Of a stretch of DNA of 10,906 bases, positions 6,729-10,906 are shown in pieces (within the stretch, counting starts at the first letter, position 1; each line of letters begins with the position of its first letter). The position numbers were made by a program, and so were the translations under genes. The notes under the pieces were generated by a model. That model saw only the letters and a program-made list of their open reading frames with translations, made no database searches and had not been told where the DNA came from. The stretch lies in the NCBI GenBank assembly GCA_026706225.1, contig JAPOZE010000523.1, positions 1-10,906 on the forward strand, in the 5' to 3' direction. This stretch comes from Acidobacteriota bacterium (GTDB lineage Bacteria; Acidobacteriota; Terriglobia; Versatilivoradales; Versatilivoraceae).

Positions 6729-8909
6729 GTGATCTTCGGCCGTATCGCCCATCGAGCGCGGTCCCTTTTACTTCTCTGGTTGCTCTGCGTTCTGCCCATG
6801 CAGGCGCAGAGGCCTGTCGGCAACCCCCACCAGCCCTCGCTGAGGCCTCAGCCTTACCAGAGGGCCGAAGACTGCCTGCCCTGTCACCGCCGCCAGTACG
6901 ACGAGCTGCGCAGCTCGGTCAAGTCCGGATACCGAAGCGTCAGCTCGGTGTTCAACGCCCTGGAGTTGTCCGGAAACTTTCTGAGCGGAGGGCGCTTGAG
7001 GCCCGTATACGGTGACAGCGACAAGGTTACCGCCATCGACGTCACCGGCGTGGCCGGTCAGGGAAAGCCCCTGAACACCAACATGAACAGCGCCGACACC
7101 TTTACCCATATCAACCAGGTTCAGGCTGCTTTCTGCATCGGATGCCACGCCCCTCATATCGTGTTGATGGGGGAGGATCCCGACCAGAGGGAAATTCCCG
7201 AGCTGAAGGAAGTGGGCGGAAAATTTCGTCCCGATCTGATTCGTCCCTTGCGGGACTTCCATTTCGTGGACAGCTCCAATCGGCAGATCCTGCCGGAGGA
7301 AATCGGTGGACCGCCGCCCCCGGGGGCCAGGCCGTCCCTGGGGGCCCAGGGGATCAACTGCGACGTGTGTCATGACATCACCGCCCCCGACCTGGATCGC
7401 AGCCCCAACCGCGACGGTCTCGCCAATTCCAGCTTCGAACTGATCCCGACCATCAGCAAGGTCGGGCCCTTTCTGTTTCCGGCGCCGGTCAAGGACAATT
7501 TTCACTTCGCCAGCCGAGACCCCGATCAAATCGGCTATCTGCGCAGCAGCGACTTCTGCGGGAGCTGTCATGATGTCCGAGTTCCCGGGGACGGGTCGGG
7601 ATCCCTGACCCACCGGGAAATCATCCTGAACCCGGAAAGTCAAAGCGTCAGTCTTTTCCGCCTCGAAAACCTGAATACCGAGTGGATGACGGGCCCATAC
7701 AACAGCACCCAAAACCCGTTCGGCCGGGTCATTCGTTGTCAGGACTGCCACATGTCCCTGTTCCCCTATGGCCAGGAAAGCACCTACCAGGTAGGGGAGC
7801 TGGATGTCACCAGTCCCACTCCGGGCCAATTTCCCCTGAACTTCGCGGCCGTGCCGGGTGTTTCCACGGACCGGAACTATCCCCTGCAGCAGCGTCAGGT
7901 GGTGACTCACTACATGACCGGGGTGGATGTGCCCATTCTGAGAACCGATGAATTGCGGGCGCGTCTGGGTCAGGACTACCCGGATGTCAATGAGCCGGGA
8001 ACGGATGAATACGGGATTCCGCTGTCGCTGGCCCAGAGGCGCGAGGACCTCCTGAAGGCTTCGGTTCGAATCGATCTGGACAAGTCGGACCGCACGGCGC
8101 AGATCGGCCGGCCGTTGATGGTCAAAGTGACGGCCGTCGCCCTGACCGGCCACCGTTTTCCGGCCGGATTCTCCCAGGAACGAACCGCCTACATCCAGCT
8201 CTCCATCAGGGATAACCGGGGCTTCCTCCTCTACCAGTCAGGATACGTGGTGGACAAGCCCCACCCGGAGGTGGGCGAGATGGCTCCCGACGGGAACCTG
8301 GACGATGAAGATCCCGAGCACCTTCATGCGGTGGTCGACCCCGGGTACCCCGCGGCCGTCTACCGTGTGGGGCAATTCACCAACGGGCATCGCAATCAGG
8401 TGTTCCAGTCGGGTCCGGACAACGGGCCCGACGCCCGGATCTTTTTCGGGAGACCCAGCGGCCTGGTGTTGTGGCGCAACGAGTTGACCCGGGTCTTCCT
8501 GCCCGGGGAAAGCCTGGGGCGTTTCAATGAGCAGGGCGATCCGATTCGTTTGACCCGACCTCACATGGAGGAAACCTTCAGCGCGGTCCTGGCCAACTCG
8601 GTCGACAACTATCGCTCTCTGCCTCCGTTGCGACCAAGGACCTACGCCTATGAAGTGGTGCTTCCGACCCGGGAGGAACTGCAACTGCTTGGGATTGAAG
8701 AGCTGGAGTCGCCTCTGCACGTCCAGGCCCAGGTCAACTTCCTGCACTTTCCGCCGCTGTTTCTGCGCTTCATGGCCAGAACCACCAGCGCGGAGGGCCC
8801 GGGAGGCCGGGACTACCACCTGATCGACGAGGAGCTCATCGACGACCTCCTGGTAAACGTGCGCGGCATCGCATCGGCCGACCTCACCATCGACCTGGAG
8901 GCGCCATGA
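6729..8909 (+). CDS. Exported pentahaem c-type cytochrome with large haem-free C-terminal domain
   Basis: From the GTG start the protein has 726 residues. It begins with a clear signal peptide: MIFGRIAHRAR, a Leu-rich core and a probable cut after PMQAQ. The frame is open back to a TTG at 6600, but that start would bury the signal 50 residues in; neither start has a good Shine-Dalgarno. Five haem-attachment motifs are present: CLPCH 49-53, CIGCH 136-140, CDVCH 211-215, CGSCH 277-281 and CQDCH 337-341. Spare histidines that could serve as distal ligands include H127, H143, H178, H259, H295 and H394. Residues about 447-726 lack haem motifs and look beta-rich, opening with TGHRFPAGFSQERTAYIQL. 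I recall this kind of TGH-x-x-P-x-G motif in the C-terminal part of other multihaem cytochromes. The protein should act in periplasmic electron transfer; its donor, acceptor or substrate is unknown. Its stop overlaps the next gene by ATGA. Confidence 0.88.
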   Translation: MIFGRIAHRARSLLLLWLLCVLPMQAQRPVGNPHQPSLRPQPYQRAEDCLPCHRRQYDELRSSVKSGYRSVSSVFNALELSGNFLSGGRLRPVYGDSDKVTAIDVTGVAGQGKPLNTNMNSADTFTHINQVQAAFCIGCHAPHIVLMGEDPDQREIPELKEVGGKFRPDLIRPLRDFHFVDSSNRQILPEEIGGPPPPGARPSLGAQGINCDVCHDITAPDLDRSPNRDGLANSSFELIPTISKVGPFLFPAPVKDNFHFASRDPDQIGYLRSSDFCGSCHDVRVPGDGSGSLTHREIILNPESQSVSLFRLENLNTEWMTGPYNSTQNPFGRVIRCQDCHMSLFPYGQESTYQVGELDVTSPTPGQFPLNFAAVPGVSTDRNYPLQQRQVVTHYMTGVDVPILRTDELRARLGQDYPDVNEPGTDEYGIPLSLAQRREDLLKASVRIDLDKSDRTAQIGRPLMVKVTAVALTGHRFPAGFSQERTAYIQLSIRDNRGFLLYQSGYVVDKPHPEVGEMAPDGNLDDEDPEHLHAVVDPGYPAAVYRVGQFTNGHRNQVFQSGPDNGPDARIFFGRPSGLVLWRNELTRVFLPGESLGRFNEQGDPIRLTRPHMEETFSAVLANSVDNYRSLPPLRPRTYAYEVVLPTREELQLLGIEELESPLHVQAQVNFLHFPPLFLRFMARTTSAEGPGGRDYHLIDEELIDDLLVNVRGIASADLTIDLEAP

Positions 8910-9754
8910 TCAGAAAGGAAATACAGCTCCTGGCCATCCTGGGATTGCTGATCGCGGCCCTCTCCCTTTGGATCGGCTACGGGGAAGCCTGGTCGCAGAA
9001 CGGTCAAGCCGGCGCCCCCAAGCGCAACCCCAACTACCTGGATCGGAATCCGTTTTACTTCGAGGGGAAGGTTGACTACGAGCTGTTGGGCATCGATCAG
9101 CCGGTGGACGCCTGGGAGTTCATGCAACGGGGGATCCACCGCCAGGACGACCTGGAGGATCGAGAGGGAGCCATTCAGGACTACCGCGCCGCCATCGAGC
9201 GCAACAACCCCGAAAACGGCACCTGTCAGATTGTGAAGACCTTGCCGTCAACCACCCTCGAGTTCCAGCAGCTCACCCCGGCCCCCTGCCTCTTCACCCC
9301 GCGGCTGAGGCTGGGATATCTCCTGCTCCATGAGGACACCATGCAGGCTATCGAGCTCTTTCGCCAGGTGACCGATATCGATCCCCAAAGGTTGGAGGTC
9401 AATGCGCTCATCGGCGAAGCCTACGAAATACTGGGGGACGGGTCCTCCGATCCCGAGGCCAAGGAAGCCCATTACCAGGAAGCGGTCCGTGCGCTCAATG
9501 CCGAGCTGGCCCTTTCCCCCGTCACCGAGCTGACCCGCCGCCTGACGGGCGATGAGGCCAACAATGCCCATGCCCATTGGAATCTGGCGAGGATTCAGGA
9601 GAAGTTGAACAACCATCCGGAGGCGCTGTTTGCGCTCGATCAGTATCTCAAGGCCACCCGTTGGCACAGCGATGTCTACCCCTGGAGGATTCCCCTGGCC
9701 CAACGACGCGTGGAGCAATTGAGAGCACGCCTGGGCCCGTCGGCGGGCGAGTGA
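8906..9754 (+). CDS. Exported or membrane-anchored TPR protein
   Basis: This 282-residue protein starts at an ATG that overlaps the cytochrome stop (ATGA). GGAGG at 8897-8901 is a good ribosome-binding site 4 bases upstream, so translational coupling is likely. Residues 8-24 are a hydrophobic segment after a basic MIRK start. A signal peptidase cut after YGEAWS is plausible; otherwise it is an anchor. TPR-like helical pairs occur at about 68-101 (with EGAIQDYRAAIERNNP), 132-161 (MQAIELFRQVTDIDP), 163-203 and 220-253 (AHWNLARIQEKLNNHPEALFALDQYL). C107 and C128 flank the gap between the first two and could form a disulfide. Coupling to the cytochrome suggests a role in its maturation, in assembling a complex, or as a partner-binding subunit; this is inferred from context only. 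A hairpin follows 24 bases after the stop. Confidence 0.85.
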   Translation: MIRKEIQLLAILGLLIAALSLWIGYGEAWSQNGQAGAPKRNPNYLDRNPFYFEGKVDYELLGIDQPVDAWEFMQRGIHRQDDLEDREGAIQDYRAAIERNNPENGTCQIVKTLPSTTLEFQQLTPAPCLFTPRLRLGYLLLHEDTMQAIELFRQVTDIDPQRLEVNALIGEAYEILGDGSSDPEAKEAHYQEAVRALNAELALSPVTELTRRLTGDEANNAHAHWNLARIQEKLNNHPEALFALDQYLKATRWHSDVYPWRIPLAQRRVEQLRARLGPSAGE

Positions 9755-9778
9755 AGGAAGGCCCATGGTGGAAGAGGA

Positions 9779-9799
9779 CCCCTCCAGCTCAAGGAGGGG
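9779..9799 (+). terminator. Terminator-like hairpin after the TPR gene
   Basis: CCCCTCC (9779-9785) pairs perfectly with GGAGGGG (9793-9799) around the 7-base loop AGCTCAA. It sits 24 bases past the stop of the TPR gene. A short T-containing stretch, ATAGCCTTTCG, follows, but there is no strong U run. It probably ends or attenuates the cytochrome/TPR transcript before the barrel gene. Confidence 0.45.
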
Positions 9800-9847
9800 A
9801 TAGCCTTTCGCCCGGGTTCGGCCGGTTGGAGTAACTGCCTGACAAAC

Positions 9848-9883
9848 ACCCGCCCGGGCCGGTCGTCCGGGCAAGCGGCGGGT
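9848..9883 (+). repeat. Strong GC-rich inverted repeat in the 206-base gap
   Basis: ACCCGCC (9848-9854) pairs perfectly with GGCGGGT (9877-9883), and CCGG-TCGT-CCGG can form inside it. A competing stem is GCCCGG (9852-9857) with CCGGGC (9867-9872). These two pairings exclude each other, so the RNA could switch between them. Further small stems lie at 9898-9914 (TCGCA/TGCGA) and 9917-9928 (TGCC/GGCA). The rest of the gap between 9755 and 9960 shows no convincing coding frame. I recognise no known riboswitch core. It could be a structured leader of the barrel gene or a second terminator without a T run. Confidence 0.4.
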
Positions 9884-9960
9884 CATCGATCAGCCTGTCG
9901 CAACGGATGTGCGATTTGCCGACGGGCATGGTTGGGTCCGTAAAGATCTGGTGAGCCGGA

Positions 9961-10854
9961 ATGGCGCTCCGCACCCTCACATTGCCTGCAGCCGCGGTCG
10001 GCCTGTGCCTGCTAGGCTACTCTCAATCCTCCCGGCTCACCATCGAAGACGCCTGGAATGACCTGCTGGGCAATCCCGCCCACAGCAAAGGGACCAAGAG
10101 CCTTCTGGTCTCCCCGGAACCGCCGCCTCCCAAGAGCGCCGCTCGAAATTTTGCCGGCCATTTCTTCTACAACACCCGTTCCGAATATGTGCACCAGCAG
10201 GCCACCTTCAGCGGCCGGCCCACCCTGACCGGCGTCGTCGACCGTGATCCGGGACCGGTGGCCGATCCCACGGCCATTCCCTATCCCGGAGCCTTTCAGC
10301 CTCGCTCCGGCCATTTCTACACGTCAATGAACTGGGGGACACGGGGTTGGCTCTCACCGCGGATCAACACCAACTTTTCCCTCCGCTATCGCCAGGATCT
10401 ATCGGCCCTGGATGTTGGTTCTCCGGCCCGGTCGGTGGTGAACACCTTTTCCCGGGATCGGCTGTTCGAGCTGACCGCCGGTGTGGTTGAGTTGAACGGG
10501 TTGACCAGGCAGGGGACTCTATCCGATTCGACCCTGCGGCTGGGCCGGCAGAACATCTACGGGGCCGAGATGGCGACGGTGGACGGATTCTCGTTTGCCC
10601 TGGATCGGCCGAAGTATTGGGCAAGCCTTTTCGGAGGACGGCGCTTTACCCACTACTCCAACCCACTTCAACGGGCCATCGGGGGCGGAAGCCTCGGTTT
10701 TCGGCTACCGGGAGGCGGCAGCTTCCAGTACCAGGGCCTCTTCCATGTCAGAGGGATCCACCGGGTGGCTTTTCGCCAGCCATTGGAGTCCTCCTGGTTG
10801 GTGGGGGCTCACTACAAATCGGTAGGGTCCAGGCCGGTCGACTTTGGTGCTTAG
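9961..10854 (+). CDS. Probable outer-membrane beta-barrel protein, apparently cut short by an amber codon
   Basis: The frame gives 297 residues. The start is fixed by an in-frame TGA at 9952-9954 shortly before the ATG. Residues 1-22 are a signal peptide (MALRTLTLP, AAAVGLCLLGYS). A Pro-rich linker (VSPEPPPPKS) follows. From about 65 there are alternating, aromatic-rich strands separated by Gly/Asp turns: GHFFYNTRSEYV, INTNFSLRYRQDLSAL, STLRLGRQNIYG, YWASLFGGRRF, GSFQYQGLFHVRG and SWLVGAHYKSVG. The LRLGRQ/DGFSFALD stretch recalls alginate-export-like porins, but this is a resemblance only. The chain ends at ...PVDFGA without the terminal aromatic residue usual in barrels. The same frame continues past the TAG with barrel-like sequence, so the product is probably truncated, read through, or a sequencing artefact. 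It lies 206 bases after the cytochrome/TPR pair and may be their outer-membrane partner. Confidence 0.7.
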   Translation: MALRTLTLPAAAVGLCLLGYSQSSRLTIEDAWNDLLGNPAHSKGTKSLLVSPEPPPPKSAARNFAGHFFYNTRSEYVHQQATFSGRPTLTGVVDRDPGPVADPTAIPYPGAFQPRSGHFYTSMNWGTRGWLSPRINTNFSLRYRQDLSALDVGSPARSVVNTFSRDRLFELTAGVVELNGLTRQGTLSDSTLRLGRQNIYGAEMATVDGFSFALDRPKYWASLFGGRRFTHYSNPLQRAIGGGSLGFRLPGGGSFQYQGLFHVRGIHRVAFRQPLESSWLVGAHYKSVGSRPVDFGA

Positions 10855-10906
10855 CTCAGTTACCTGCCTGCCGACGGGCGTACGGGAGCACGATTCACCT
10901 TTGCCC
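10855..10906 (+). other. Open frame continuing past the amber stop of the barrel gene
   Basis: Reading straight on from the TAG at 10852-10854 gives 17 uninterrupted codons (LSYLPADGRTGARFTFA) up to the window edge. They look like the end of one beta strand, a Pro/Asp/Gly turn and the next strand. This is most simply the remainder of the same barrel gene. The stretch is short, so confidence is limited. Confidence 0.45.

Noticed and set aside
6768..8153. 461-codon antisense open frame within the cytochrome gene
   Set aside because: The plus strand carries five CxxCH motifs and a signal peptide; the antisense product shows no recognisable feature.
9801..9960. Cyclic-di-GMP or other known riboswitch before the barrel gene
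   Set aside because: I looked for GEMM-type GGCAAA/CGCAAAG cores and a cobalamin-type GCCACTG box and found none.
1..10906. Mobile elements, CRISPR arrays, tRNA or rRNA genes
   Set aside because: I saw no transposase or integrase motifs, terminal inverted repeats, regularly spaced repeats, or cloverleaf-like sequence. The GC-rich hairpins near 9780-9930 do not form a tRNA.

Overview
The window reads as chromosomal DNA from a GC-rich, slowly evolving Gram-negative bacterium. The best guess is an Acidobacteriota genome of the Solibacter/Bryobacter kind. This is inferred from the gene families present: a CRTAC1-like FG-GAP/ASPIC-UnbV protein paired with a TPR protein, a secreted FecR-domain protein, an IPT/TIG protein with long 'TNVAV/YAVIND' beta-rich blocks, and a multihaem cytochrome followed by a TPR protein. 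There is no rRNA, tRNA or marker gene to prove it.

Seven protein genes fill almost all of the window, and all seven look exported. Left part (+ strand): a TPR protein with two C-terminal EF-hand loops (6-1172) and, 8 bases on, a seven-bladed FG-GAP/VCBS protein ending in an ASPIC/UnbV domain (1181-3052). Middle: on the minus strand, a periplasmic protein with two FecR-like units (3067-4563) converges on the CRTAC1 gene. It is divergent from an IPT/TIG surface or periplasmic protein with a tandem ~244-residue duplication (4698-6581). The 134-base divergent gap holds a perfect 12-base palindrome and weak promoter-like boxes.

Right part (+ strand): a pentahaem c-type cytochrome (6729-8909) overlaps by ATGA a TPR lipid-free exported protein (8906-9754). 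A terminator-like hairpin and further inverted repeats follow, then a probable outer-membrane beta-barrel gene (9961-10854). The barrel frame is stopped by an amber codon, but the same frame carries on to the window end with sequence that looks like the next beta hairpin. The gene is therefore probably an interrupted or misread longer porin.

Working together: the right-hand set (periplasmic cytochrome, TPR helper, barrel) could be an outer-membrane redox module, but only co-location supports this. The left-hand TPR/CRTAC1 pair is a recurrent arrangement of unknown function, probably calcium-dependent and extracytoplasmic. No mobile element, CRISPR array, tRNA or known riboswitch was seen.
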